64,000 nucleotides of DNA from Phymatolithon calcareum (taxonomy: Eukaryota > Rhodophyta > Florideophyceae > Hapalidiales): NCBI GenBank assembly GCA_977006965.1, contig OZ345360.1, forward strand, positions 2,914,001 to 2,978,000, in the 5' to 3' direction. The notes below the pieces were generated by a model. That model searched no databases and had not been told where the DNA came from. It was given only the letters and a program-made list of their open reading frames with translations. Numbering within the stretch: position 1 is the stretch's first letter; each line of letters starts with the position of its first letter. The position numbers were made by a program, and so were the translations under genes. Shown piece after piece: positions 30,095-39,844 of the stretch.

Positions 30095-31190
30095 GAGGCA
30101 AGGGTCGCAAGGGGTAAGAGGTGGGTGAATCAGGGGTATAACAGGGGCCGAAGGGGTAAAAGGGGAGAGCCACAAGGGGCGTCCCGGGCAAGAGAGTGAC
30201 ACAAGGGATGGAATGTGTAGATGGGGAGTGACAACAGGGACGTACCGGAGGCAAGGGAACAACACAAGAAGCGTAAGGACACAAGGGTAAAAGGGGGAGT
30301 GACAAGGAGGGCACAAATGGAAAAAGGGCACAAGGGGACTGAGAAGAAAGGCACAAAGTGTAAAAGGGGACTTACTAAAGGGGGGATTGGGAAGAATGGC
30401 AAAAAAAAGTAAAAGGTGAATGCACAAGGGGCGTAATGAGTGACAAGAAGGACTGAAGGGGTAAAAGCGGAGTGACAAGAATGGTACAAGGGGTAAAGGG
30501 AAGTGAAAAGTGGAGCGGAAGGGTTAGAAGGGAGTGCCACAAGGGGCGTACCAGTGGCAAGGGAGTGACATAAGGGAAAAAGGGGACCGAAACAAAGGGC
30601 GTACCATTGATAAGGGAGCTACGAAAGGGGCGTAAACGACACAAGAGAGACGAAGGCGTAAAAGGGGAGTCACAAAAAGACGTACCATGCGCAAGAGAGT
30701 GACACAAGTCCGAAATCAGTGGGCTCAAGGGAAAGAAGGGGACAAGAGGAAAATCGAGAGTGGCGCGAGGGGCATGCTAAGGGAAAGGGCGCGACACAGG
30801 GTCATGCAAGGAGAAAATGGAGAGGGACACAAAGGGTAAAAAGGGAGTGACAAGAACGGCGCAAGGAGTAAAAACAAGATTACGACAAGGTGTAAAAGGG
30901 GAGTGACGAGAGGGACACAAGGGATAAAAGAGGAGTGACACGAAGGACACAAGGGGTAAAAGCGATGTTCCAAGAAGGGCACAGAGGAAAGGAGGACGAC
31001 AAGAAGAGCACAAGGGATAAAAGGGGAGTGACGCAAGGGGCGGAAGGGGAAAACGGAAGTGAGACGAGGGGCGTGCGGAGGGCAATGGAGTGATGGAAGT
31101 GGCGAAAGGGGTAAACGGAGAGTGACACAAAGGGTGAATAAGAAAAAGCGGAGTGACACAGGAGCGGATGGGGGAGCAACGAAAGCGGCG
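30095..31190. repeat. Purine-rich minisatellite inside the first Helitron
   Basis: About 1.1 kb consists of diverged tandem copies, roughly 30-60 bases each, of a phrase like ACAAGGGGTAAAAGGGGAGT and GACAAGAAGGGC. The plus strand is almost free of T. The minus strand therefore reads as long Pro-, Leu-, Ser- and Cys-rich open frames in all three phases, which are an effect of composition and not genes. Confidence 0.85.
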
Positions 31191-31479
31191 GTGCGCAGCC
31201 CGACGGCAATGACAAGTATGGCGGATCAGCAGGCGACGGAGCGAACTGTGGGGCTTACCGAGTGCAGTCCAGTGACACATGGACCCGAGCAAGAATATAA
31301 GAGTGGCACGTTGGGCAGAGCAGGACACGGGATTCACACGAGGGGCGGACAAGGGTTAGCGGAGGGTAGGCATGCAGAGCAGGGGGACGGGAAGGAGATG
31401 GAGAAGGACGCTGCATTGGAGGAATAGGTCTTTTGTTTAAGTTCTCCTCCTTAAACTCTTCTTTCTCTATCTTTCCATA

Positions 31480-31508
31480 GGCGCAACGCGCCGCCACGGA
31501 GCCACTTG
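31480..31508 (+). repeat. 3' terminal hairpin and end of the first Helitron
   Basis: GGCGC, AAC, GCGCC forms a perfect 5-bp stem; then 16 bases lead to the end CACTTG. Rolling-circle Helitrons use such a hairpin as a termination signal. The last four bases are CTTG where CTRR is typical. Confidence 0.78.
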
Positions 31509-32755
31509 TCCACTACTACTAAAATCGCTGTCTGTGTGTGTGTGTGTGTGTCTGTCGGTGTCTCTTTTCATTCTCATTGGTTACATTTTTACAAGATAAG
31601 GTTAAACAGGGTGGATACGCGCTGAGGTGAGGGATCACTCGGCAATCCCCAGTTTTCTATTGGCTGTATGCAGTAACGTTTACATTTTTGTCATGTCACT
31701 ATGTTTGTCTGTTACATAAAATTACTATATATGTCCGTTTCGAGCTTGAGTACTGTATATAAGGGAGTGGGAAATTTTTGCCGCGCGAGAAATATGTTCG
31801 TAGACTTTTTGTTGCGGGTTGACAATTCGGCTGTTTGGGACCACCTGGTCCTCGGGCCGGACCGTTCGAGGACTCTGGACTGTAATTGATTTTTTTAATT
31901 AATTTGCTTTTTAATTTAATTAGCTTTTTAATTACTGTATTAATCATTACAATTCAGGGGACCAGTGGGGTGCAGAGATTGGCACTGCTATACCCCCCAT
32001 TCCGTTGTCGTATCCGGCTGCCTGGCGTGCTCGTAAGGATCCGCGAGCGGGCACGTGAGGATCTGTCGGAGCCCGATTCGCTGTCCCACTTCTGCGAGAG
32101 TGCGCTTAAGGGCTCTCTCTCGTGCAGAGTGACCTTGGCTAAAGGAGGACCTTGCAGGTGCTTCTTTGGACGCTCTGTTTGGTGGGTGCGTGTCAGCAAA
32201 GGGTAGCAGGGCCGCGGTCAGCGCCCGTTAGTTAGCACGGGAGGTAACCGTAGCTAACAGTTGGAAGACGCGCGTGAGAAGCAGACGGTGGAACCTCGGA
32301 GGTACCAAGCGGGGTACAAATCAGTTTTTGGGGACGCAACCGAGGGAAAGCGCACTGCAGGTTGTAGGTGCCTCAAGACCTCTACCTTTTTAAATCCACG
32401 GGAACACCTCTCACATCCCAAAGGTTGAAAAAACAGGCCAGGCCCGCCTGTTAAGCTACCCTGCGTTTTCACGTCGCACAGCTCGAACGGTGTTCGAGTA
32501 CACGGTGAACGACAAAGTTAGGGGAAAGGGGTTTTTACTGAAGAAGATCCGTTGCCGCGAGACGGTTTGTTGATATTTGGGGAGAAGCCTGGCCGACACA
32601 GAATTTTATAATTCTGTTGGTCGCCTAGGAGACCCTCAGCTAGAGCCATCGACTTGCGTGCAGCGAAGCAGATATCTTATAGGGTGAAGTCTGTAGGAGA
32701 TTCGACTATCAGTCGGCGCCAGAAGGCATCCCGAACAGATATCTGAAGAAGAAGG

Positions 32756-35700
32756 ATGTCAAGTGCTCAGGACGAGAGCTTGAGAGAAGCTCGGGATGCT
32801 CAGCAGCGCTCTCGGAATGAAGAGCGAAGGAGGAGGAATCGAGAACGTGCAAGAGCTCGAAGAGCGGCTGAGACAGCAGAACAGAGAACTCTACGTCTTT
32901 CTGCAGCTGCTAAGGCGAGGCAAGTGTCACGTGCTCGACAGAATGCTGAACAAGCTCGAGCTCGCCGACAAGCAGATCAAGAGGCAACTCAGTTTGCACG
33001 TGCCCAAGAGACTGCTGAAGAAGCTAGAGCTCGGCTGGAATCTAATAGGGAGGCTATGCAAGTTTCACGTGCTCAAGAGACTGCTGAGAAAGCTCGAGCT
33101 CGGCTCGAATATAATAGGGTGGCAATGCAAGTTTCACGTGCTCAAGAGACTGCTGAGGAAGGTCGAGCTCGGCTCGAATCTCATAGGGTGGCTATGCAAG
33201 TTTCACGTGCTCAAGAGACTGCTGAAGAAGCTAGAGCTCGGCTGGAAACCAATAGGGAGGCTATGCAAGTTTCACGTGCTCAAGAGACTCCTGAAGAAGC
33301 TCGAGCTCGGCTGGAATCCAATAGGGAGGCTATGCAAGTTTCACGTGCTCAAGAGACTGTTGATGAAGCTCGAGCTCGCCGACAAGCAGATCTAGAAGCA
33401 ACTCAGCTTGCACGTGGCCAAGAGACTGTTGAAGAAGCACGAGCTCGCCGACAAGCAGATCTAGAAGCAACTCAGCTTGCAAGAAGCGTCGTTCAAGAAA
33501 CATTAGGTCCAGTGGACTTTGGAGAGATGAATGTCGAGTGCAAGAATTGTCTCGCACTCCATTTTATGGCAGAGCGAAAAGTCGGCAGCTCAATGTCTAA
33601 TCCAGTGTTCTCCAATTGCTGTCAGGGAGGCCGTATCACCACGGAGAATATTTCGTCACTGAAAGATCCTCCAGAGCCTTTGAAAAAGCTGTTGACTGAG
33701 AACACTACTGAAGCGAAAACGTTTCGTAGGAACATTGTGCGCTACAACAATGCTCTATGCATGGCCTCCGTCCACGCTAAATGGGTATCCAGGGGTGAAG
33801 GACAGTCTGGATACAACCCGACGATGACACTTCAAGGCCGCATCCACCATTTTCTAGGTGGTCTACAGCCTGCCCCTGGCAGAGATCCTGCGTTTCTTTC
33901 CGTATACTTTTACGATACAGACTTCGACGTGCAGTCTGAGCTTCGATCTCGGAATGTTGCTAGAGTCAATCCATCTCTCATGACAAGGCTTGCGAACATG
34001 TTGCAGCAGCACAACCCGTACATTCAAAGCTTTATGTGCCTCCGTGATTGGATCAGCGAAGACACACCGACCGCTCAGTACCGCATAGTCATCCATGCGG
34101 ACAAGAGACCTGCTAATGAGCATTTGCGTCGATACAATGGGCCTTCTTGCTCTGAGATCGCTGCATTGATACCTGGAAACGAGGACGGAATGGTTGGCCG
34201 GCGTGATATAGTTGTACGAAAGCGTGGGTCTCTCAACTCCAATGGGAACGAAGTCTTGGACAAAGTCAATGTGACTCACAGGTCCTACGATCCTTTGAGT
34301 TACGTCATGCTCTTTCCCGACGGTAGAGATGGATGGAATCCAGAAATGAAGTACACACACGGAGACAGACAGAAAAAGCTCACATGTCTGATGTTCTACA
34401 GGTGGCATATGTTTCAAAGACAAGGTGAGTTTAGTACTGTGCTTGCAGGGTGCCGGCTCTTTCAGCAGTACTTGGTTGACCAATACTGTAAGATAGATGC
34501 AGAGAGGTTGTCTTTCTTGCTTCACAATCAGAATAAGCTTCGAGTGGAGAACTATACAAGGCTCCGAGAGCTTCTTGGAGATGCTGGAGGTCCATTTGAT
34601 GAGTCTGAAGCTGTTAGATCTGGATGGTTGATTGTACTTCCATCGACATATGTCGGAGGTGAACGCTACATGCGCCAGAAGATGCACGATATCATTGCAA
34701 CTTCGAACAAGCTCGGTCACCCAGACATATTCTTGACTATGACTTGCAACCCAAACTGGCCCGAGATTCTGCGATGTTTACTGCCGGGCCAGTCTCCACA
34801 AGACAGGCCAGATCTTTGTGCTAGAGTGTTCAAATTGAAACTCAAAGCATTGATGGAAACAGTTCTCATTCAAGAGATATTCGGGAAGGTTGTTGCTCAT
34901 GTACGGGTCATCGAGTTCCAGAAGAGAGGCTTGCCGCATGCGCACTGCATCTTCATATTGCACGAGGTATCTAAGAATACTCTTCGGAATCCTGCAGCAG
35001 TGGACGAAATCATATCTGCAGAGCTTCCTTCTGCAGAGTATCCGCAGCTTCGAGAGCTCGTGCTCAAGCACATGATCCACAACCCGTGTGGGTCGCATAA
35101 TCCCAGATCAGTCTGCATGGGAGACAATGGATGCAAAAAGAAATTTCCGAAGCCGTTCCGATCGGAGACTCAGCAATCTGAGAGCGAGCACTACATATCG
35201 TATCGGAGGATGAGTCCTGAGGAAGGTGGTGAGAGAGCCGCTCGGCCTGTACGCGGGAATCCGGAGCAGGAGGTGGACAATTCTTGGGTGGTTGCACATA
35301 ATCGGCAGCTGTTAAGAATGTTCAACTGCCATATCAATGTTGAGCTCTGCGTTTCCCGTGTGGGCGGCATTAAGTATCTGTTCAAGTACATTTGCAAGGG
35401 AAGTGACCGAATCACTATGCAAATAGTCGAGGAAACAGGTTCACTCAATGAGATAGAGATGTTTCGAGATGCTCGATATGTGTCTGCATCAGAGGCAGCT
35501 TGGAGGACTCTTGGATTTGACATCGTGGACAACAAGCCGCCAGTCTTCCGCCTTGAATTTCACACAGAAGGCCACCATACTGTTTACTTTCGAGAGGGTG
35601 AGGAACAGGCTGCGTCTTTTAGAGAACCAAAAACAAAACTGACAGAGTGGTTCAAATCAAACGCTAAGTACCCCGGTGCTCAGCATGTGCGTTATGATGA

Positions 35701-37834
35701 GTATCCACGTTTCTTCACCTGGAGCAGCGCCGACAAAGTGTGGAAGCCACGAGCAAAGTTTCGTATAAGACACGGAGCTGAGTCTTCTTCATCCTCACCG
35801 CAGTACAGCTTCACAGGATCGGGAGAAGAGATCGTCGGTCGTCTCTACACTGCGAGTCCTCGTGAAGGAGAGCGCTACTTCCTTCGCCTGCTTCTTTTCC
35901 ATGTTACTGGTGCAAAATCGTTTTCAGATATGCGAACGGTTGATGGCGAGGTATGTGATTCTTTTCGAGAAGCCTGCATTCGTCGAGGATTACTGGCAGA
36001 CGACGCTGAGTGGAAAAGAGCTTTGAGGGAAGCATTTGCTTCCCAATTTGTTCCGCTTTCGCACGTTCTTGCAACCATTCTTGCGTATTGTGAGCCCTCT
36101 GATCCGCTGTCGCTTTGGGAAGAGCATAAGAGCTTATTTGCGTCAGATATTCGGGCACGTCATAGGGGGCACCTGACGTCATTAAGAGTCGAAGACGTCG
36201 CGCTGTCTTATTTTCTTCTTGAAGTTCAAGAGTCTCTTTTGTCCATGGGAAACTTTAGTTTGGAATTGTTTCAGTTACCGGAACCTCAAGAACACCTTCC
36301 TGCTCTGATGATGGAGTCTGAGGAAGTAGAATCAGATCCTGATCGCCTGCAAAGAGCAGTGGATGAGGCACTGCCACTTTTAAACGCAGCCCAGAAAACT
36401 GTCTTCGATGCTGTTGTCGGCTGTGTTCTTCCAGGAGTTTCATCAGCAAATCTTGACGCACCTGTTTCTCACGATGGTGTAGCAAGCAGTGGACAATCCC
36501 GTGTATTTTTCTTGGATGCTCCAGGTGGAACTGGCAAGACGTTTTTGACACGAGCCATTCATGAATTTCTCCGACTTCGAGAGAAGAGGGTCATTGCAGT
36601 TGCAAGCTCTGCAGTTGCAGCGGTACTTTTGGATGGAGGAAGAACTGCTCATTCAACCTTCAAGATACCAATTCCTTGCACAGCAGAGAGCACGTGTAAC
36701 ATTTCTGCTACTTCGCAACTGGCGCATGACCTGAAGGATACTGATTTAATCATTTGGGATGAGATCGTAATGTGTAACAGGTACTGTGTCGAAGCTGTGG
36801 ACCGCTTTCTGCAGGACATAATGAGATCTAGATTTCCATTTGGGGGGAAATGCGTGCTATTCTCTGGTGACTTCAGAGAGATCCTTCCTGTCATTCAAGG
36901 TGGATCGAGAGCTCACATCGTGCATGCATGCGTGAAGTCTTCAGCTCTCTACGCACAAATATGTAGGCTTCGATTGACGGAGAACATGCGTCTGGCATCT
37001 CTCCGAAACGATCCTCATGCAGATGAGACAGCGTTGCAGTTCCCAGACTATCTTCTACGACTTGGAGAGGGACGTCTTCAAGTCACAGGAGGAGATTTGG
37101 TGGATCTTCCTGAGTCTGTTCAGAAGGTTGCATCGATAAAAGATCTCTGTGGTGAGGTCTTTGACGGTATCGATTCGCACTACTCGGATGTGAACTGGCT
37201 TACATCCAGGGCAATTCTTTCTACTAAGAACTCCAGGCTTAGAGAAATAAACGAAATTGTCGGTTCAAGAATTCCAGGGAGCTTCAAGACGTTTCTTAGT
37301 GCGGATACTGTTGATGACGCAGAACAGAACGCATTGAGATACCCTGTTGAGCTCTTGAATACCCTGACAGCTGGCTCTGCACTTCCTGACCACTGCATTA
37401 AGCTCAAAAATGGATTCATGGTCATGCTTCTTCGCAACATGTGCCCAAGAAAAGGTCATGTTAATGATGCAAGGTATATTGTGGAGCACATGTCGACCAA
37501 CCTTCTCCACTTGAGAATAGCTGTAGGCTCTCATGCTGGAAACCGGCTCACATTGCCGAGAGTTCCATGTGGTCCAGGGGACGATACCTTCCCAGTACCC
37601 GGGTTCAAGAGAACGCAGTTTCCTATCCGGGTCTGCTTTGGGATGACTATCAATAAGGCACAGGGCCAGTCATTTGGAGGAAAGCTTGGACTTGACTTAT
37701 CTGATAACTGTTTTGCGCACGGTCAGCTGTACGTTGGTGAGTCTCGAGTAACCGATCCAAGAAAATTGACGGTGTGCACGACAAGGGCAGATAACCTGAC
37801 TCGAAATGTAGTTTACCGAGAGGCCCTTTCGTAG
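32756..37834 (+). CDS. Helitron RepHel: HUH replication initiator fused to Pif1-type helicase
   Basis: One uninterrupted frame of 1692 residues. Residues about 57-243 are eight 23-residue repeats, charged and helical (for example AQETAEEARARLESNREAMQ), likely a coiled coil. The Rep part follows: MTCNPNWPE near 662, the HUH metal-site motif GLPHAH at 725-730, and the tyrosine motif KYLFKYICKG near 873, which would nick DNA and hold the 5' end. The C-terminal third is a Pif1/RecD-like helicase: Walker A PGGTGKT at 1256-1262, Walker B LIIWDEI near 1330, and the late motif MTINKAQGQSFGG near 1629. All key catalytic residues appear present. No RPA, OTU or endonuclease domain is seen, which fits a canonical Helitron and not a Helentron. 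Confidence 0.95.
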   Translation: MSSAQDESLREARDAQQRSRNEERRRRNRERARARRAAETAEQRTLRLSAAAKARQVSRARQNAEQARARRQADQEATQFARAQETAEEARARLESNREAMQVSRAQETAEKARARLEYNRVAMQVSRAQETAEEGRARLESHRVAMQVSRAQETAEEARARLETNREAMQVSRAQETPEEARARLESNREAMQVSRAQETVDEARARRQADLEATQLARGQETVEEARARRQADLEATQLARSVVQETLGPVDFGEMNVECKNCLALHFMAERKVGSSMSNPVFSNCCQGGRITTENISSLKDPPEPLKKLLTENTTEAKTFRRNIVRYNNALCMASVHAKWVSRGEGQSGYNPTMTLQGRIHHFLGGLQPAPGRDPAFLSVYFYDTDFDVQSELRSRNVARVNPSLMTRLANMLQQHNPYIQSFMCLRDWISEDTPTAQYRIVIHADKRPANEHLRRYNGPSCSEIAALIPGNEDGMVGRRDIVVRKRGSLNSNGNEVLDKVNVTHRSYDPLSYVMLFPDGRDGWNPEMKYTHGDRQKKLTCLMFYRWHMFQRQGEFSTVLAGCRLFQQYLVDQYCKIDAERLSFLLHNQNKLRVENYTRLRELLGDAGGPFDESEAVRSGWLIVLPSTYVGGERYMRQKMHDIIATSNKLGHPDIFLTMTCNPNWPEILRCLLPGQSPQDRPDLCARVFKLKLKALMETVLIQEIFGKVVAHVRVIEFQKRGLPHAHCIFILHEVSKNTLRNPAAVDEIISAELPSAEYPQLRELVLKHMIHNPCGSHNPRSVCMGDNGCKKKFPKPFRSETQQSESEHYISYRRMSPEEGGERAARPVRGNPEQEVDNSWVVAHNRQLLRMFNCHINVELCVSRVGGIKYLFKYICKGSDRITMQIVEETGSLNEIEMFRDARYVSASEAAWRTLGFDIVDNKPPVFRLEFHTEGHHTVYFREGEEQAASFREPKTKLTEWFKSNAKYPGAQHVRYDEYPRFFTWSSADKVWKPRAKFRIRHGAESSSSSPQYSFTGSGEEIVGRLYTASPREGERYFLRLLLFHVTGAKSFSDMRTVDGEVCDSFREACIRRGLLADDAEWKRALREAFASQFVPLSHVLATILAYCEPSDPLSLWEEHKSLFASDIRARHRGHLTSLRVEDVALSYFLLEVQESLLSMGNFSLELFQLPEPQEHLPALMMESEEVESDPDRLQRAVDEALPLLNAAQKTVFDAVVGCVLPGVSSANLDAPVSHDGVASSGQSRVFFLDAPGGTGKTFLTRAIHEFLRLREKRVIAVASSAVAAVLLDGGRTAHSTFKIPIPCTAESTCNISATSQLAHDLKDTDLIIWDEIVMCNRYCVEAVDRFLQDIMRSRFPFGGKCVLFSGDFREILPVIQGGSRAHIVHACVKSSALYAQICRLRLTENMRLASLRNDPHADETALQFPDYLLRLGEGRLQVTGGDLVDLPESVQKVASIKDLCGEVFDGIDSHYSDVNWLTSRAILSTKNSRLREINEIVGSRIPGSFKTFLSADTVDDAEQNALRYPVELLNTLTAGSALPDHCIKLKNGFMVMLLRNMCPRKGHVNDARYIVEHMSTNLLHLRIAVGSHAGNRLTLPRVPCGPGDDTFPVPGFKRTQFPIRVCFGMTINKAQGQSFGGKLGLDLSDNCFAHGQLYVGESRVTDPRKLTVCTTRADNLTRNVVYREALS
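32923..33482 (+). repeat. 69-bp tandem repeats in the RepHel N terminus
   Basis: Eight diverged units of 69 bp encode the 23-residue charged repeats. Because the unit is a multiple of three, another plus-strand phase also stays open across it; that frame is a shadow. Confidence 0.9.
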
Positions 37835-38036
37835 AAATGTTAGTTATAAATAAATGTTATATTTCTGAGTCGGTTTCTTTGATAAGTAGTGCGTAGAATT
37901 TAGTAAATATTTAGACTATTATAAAATGTATATAAATATGTAGCTTTATTTAATGGAAACATGGACCTAATATCTCAGAACTATGTATAAAACTCTTATT
38001 AATTAAAATAATATCTCGAATTAAGCAGACGTCATT

Positions 38037-38065
38037 GGCGCGAAGCGTCGAAACGGAGCCACTTG
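38037..38065 (+). repeat. 3' terminal hairpin and end of the second Helitron
   Basis: GGCGC, GAA, GCGTC forms a 5-bp stem with one G-T pair, followed by 16 bases ending CTTG. Of those 16 bases, 14 are identical to the end of the first Helitron. Confidence 0.78.
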
Positions 38066-38098
38066 TTTATGCTAAAAACAGTCGGACACAAGAAATCA
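38066..38098 (+). repeat. Right arm of the inverted repeat split by the Helitrons
   Basis: Reverse complement of 29762-29794 (31 of 33). It starts at the first base after the Helitron end. Confidence 0.82.
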
Positions 38099-38400
38099 CT
38101 GAATAAGGAAAATTGTATACAAACTTCAGATTACTGGAGATTCAGGGTAGCCAATCAGGATAATCCACGAGTAACGTGTGCATCATGTTTTTACGGTTTT
38201 TTGTGGCGGTACCGCCATCTGCTGACCAGACTTCGAAGCAATTGTTATCCCCGAACGAAAAGCGCCACACTCATCGTTATTCTCACAGAATTTTAAACAG
38301 CCAGGGCGGGGACGCGCATTGCAATACCCCGCCCCTTGCGCCTGAAGTTCCACCTCACTCCGCTTCCGCTTCCAATTACCTTCAACACACTGCCCGCAAC

Positions 38401-39549
38401 ATGTCACGACGCACCGCACCGCTTTACGGTGGACATCACTGTCCTGACGTGCAATTGTCACGATTTCTTGATGCACAGCGTTCACCAGCATGCATATTCA
38501 GCGCTCTGGAAGATGCTCGTTTCGACGACGTCCGCCGCGCCGTCGCCGCAAATCCCTCGGCACTACTCGCCTCCAACACCCGCGGTAACCCTCACTCGCC
38601 GCACGGGTCATCCCCCGACGTACACATAACCCCAGTTGACTATGGCCTCGACCTATGTCGTCTCTGGGAGTCCATGCTCGTCCATTGCGAGCGCGCCGGC
38701 GCCGTGCTTGTCGCGGCGGGCTATGTAAACATGCGGCGTCGACTGGCAGTCATGGCCAATATTATCGAGTGGCTTGTGACACAGCCAAATGCACCGCTAC
38801 CGTCGCACCACGCGCTACATACGGTAATTTCATGCAATTTTGCGCGTGTCGCTCGCATCCTTGTCGACCGCGCCCCGGCTCTTGCGTGCTCAACTGACCT
38901 GCGTGGAAAGACACCGCTACATGTATGCTTTAAGCTCACACCGCGTGCGCCACCCGTGGAAATATTGGACTATGTTCGACTGTTGCGCGGAGCAGGTGCA
39001 GACACTACGGCGAGAGATGTGGACGGTCTCACCCCTTTACATGAACTCGCCATGTCGCTCACAACCTCGCAGCGTGCGTGGGGATTGGAACGGACACGAA
39101 ATTATCGGGCGAGTTTAAAAACATTGTCGAAAGTGATCGATTTTTTGATATTGGAGGGCGCGGACATATTCGCAATGGATAAGCGCGGGCTGTCGCCGTT
39201 GGATATTGCCATGCGGGAGGGATTGGACTATCTGATTCTCGTGCGAAGCGCGGACCGCATCTTCAGACTGGTCTGTAAGGTACAAAGAAAGGCTGTCGAT
39301 CTTGACACTTATGTGACAGACAAGAAAATGGGATGCTTTCAAGTTTTGCCGTACGATATCATCTTGAAGATCTTAACGCATGTATCTCCCAGAGATGCAG
39401 TCACGGGAATTGGAACGACCTGCAAGACTATGCAGGCTCTAGCGACGTCGGAGCATGTTTGGACGCGTCTAAGTGCAGCGTCGTCGATGGCTGTGGCAAG
39501 GGATGCTATGCGACGAGAAGTAGTACAAGGCGAAGGTGGAATAGTATAG
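38401..39549 (+). CDS. Ankyrin-repeat protein with C-terminal F-box
   Basis: The 382-residue product starts at the ATG at 38401; the frame is open upstream only with GTG. Ankyrin-like units are visible from about residue 40 to 290: IFSALEDARFDDVRRAVAAN, HHALHTVISCNFARVARILV, GKTPLHVCFKL, DGLTPLHELAM and KRGLSPLDIAMREGLDYLIL. An F-box-like segment lies near residues 328-370 (LPYDIILKILTHVSPRDAVT, then KTMQALATSEHVWTRLS). Such proteins are usually substrate adaptors of SCF ubiquitin ligases, with the ankyrin part binding the target. The substrate is unknown. The F-box is at the C terminus, whereas it is often N-terminal. The gene begins 336 bp past the Helitron end. Confidence 0.75.
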   Translation: MSRRTAPLYGGHHCPDVQLSRFLDAQRSPACIFSALEDARFDDVRRAVAANPSALLASNTRGNPHSPHGSSPDVHITPVDYGLDLCRLWESMLVHCERAGAVLVAAGYVNMRRRLAVMANIIEWLVTQPNAPLPSHHALHTVISCNFARVARILVDRAPALACSTDLRGKTPLHVCFKLTPRAPPVEILDYVRLLRGAGADTTARDVDGLTPLHELAMSLTTSQRAWGLERTRNYRASLKTLSKVIDFLILEGADIFAMDKRGLSPLDIAMREGLDYLILVRSADRIFRLVCKVQRKAVDLDTYVTDKKMGCFQVLPYDIILKILTHVSPRDAVTGIGTTCKTMQALATSEHVWTRLSAASSMAVARDAMRREVVQGEGGIV

Positions 39550-39844
39550 TTTTTTGGAGAGTTGCCAGTATGCACGGCAGCGGGATCACTGTATATTAAT
39601 TGTATATCTCGATTCTTTTATATTCAAGATTGTATAAATTTGCTACGCTTATTTTTAGTGAGTCATTTTTTAGTTGCCAAGGTTTATGTTTGGAGTTTCC
39701 CACGAAGGCTTCCTCCATGAAGTTGATCGTCTACGACAGTTTTTGATAATAGCTGCGAAAGATAAATAGTTTTTTTACAAAAAATAAAAAACAAAAATCA
39801 TTTATTTTTCGCACATTTCTTACAGTGTAAGACTAAGGACTTAA

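Larger units (their letters stand above)
29817..31508 (+). mobile_element. Non-autonomous Helitron filled by a minisatellite
   Basis: The 5' end is TCCACTACTACTAAAATCGC at 29817, preceded by A. The first 200 bp match the 5' end of the autonomous Helitron that starts at 31509, including a (TG)n run and AGATAAGGTT with GAGGGATCA. The 3' end carries a perfect hairpin, GGCGC-AAC-GCGCC (31480-31492), followed 16 bases later by the terminus GGAGCCACTTG at 31508. The same arrangement ends the second element. There is no Rep-helicase gene; most of the 1692 bp is a purine-rich minisatellite. It would depend on an autonomous partner, and the neighbour is an obvious candidate. Confidence 0.8.
31509..38065 (+). 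mobile_element. Autonomous Helitron with intact Rep-helicase gene
   Basis: This 6557-bp element starts TCCACTACTACTAAAATCGC, directly abutting the previous Helitron, and ends CGGAGCCACTTG at 38065, followed by host T. Its 3' hairpin is GGCGC-GAA-GCGTC (38037-38049, one G-T pair), again 16 bases from the end. It holds one large gene, RepHel, on the plus strand, a 1.25-kb leader with an AT-rich part near 31880-31950, and a 230-bp AT-rich 3' part. Helitrons transpose by rolling-circle replication and insert between A and T without target duplication. The intact gene and well-kept ends suggest recent activity. Confidence 0.85.

Noticed and set aside
30072-31352. Several long minus-strand open frames of 94-191 codons
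   Set aside because: They overlap in all three phases and encode monotonous Pro/Leu/Ser/Cys repeats. The cause is the T-poor minisatellite, not coding selection.
32796-33395. A 199-codon frame inside RepHel
   Set aside because: It is a second phase held open by the 69-bp repeat unit. The true frame continues into the Rep and helicase domains.
32923-33482. Regular repeats that might suggest a CRISPR-like array
   Set aside because: The units are adjacent without spacers, are coding, and lie in a eukaryotic transposon.
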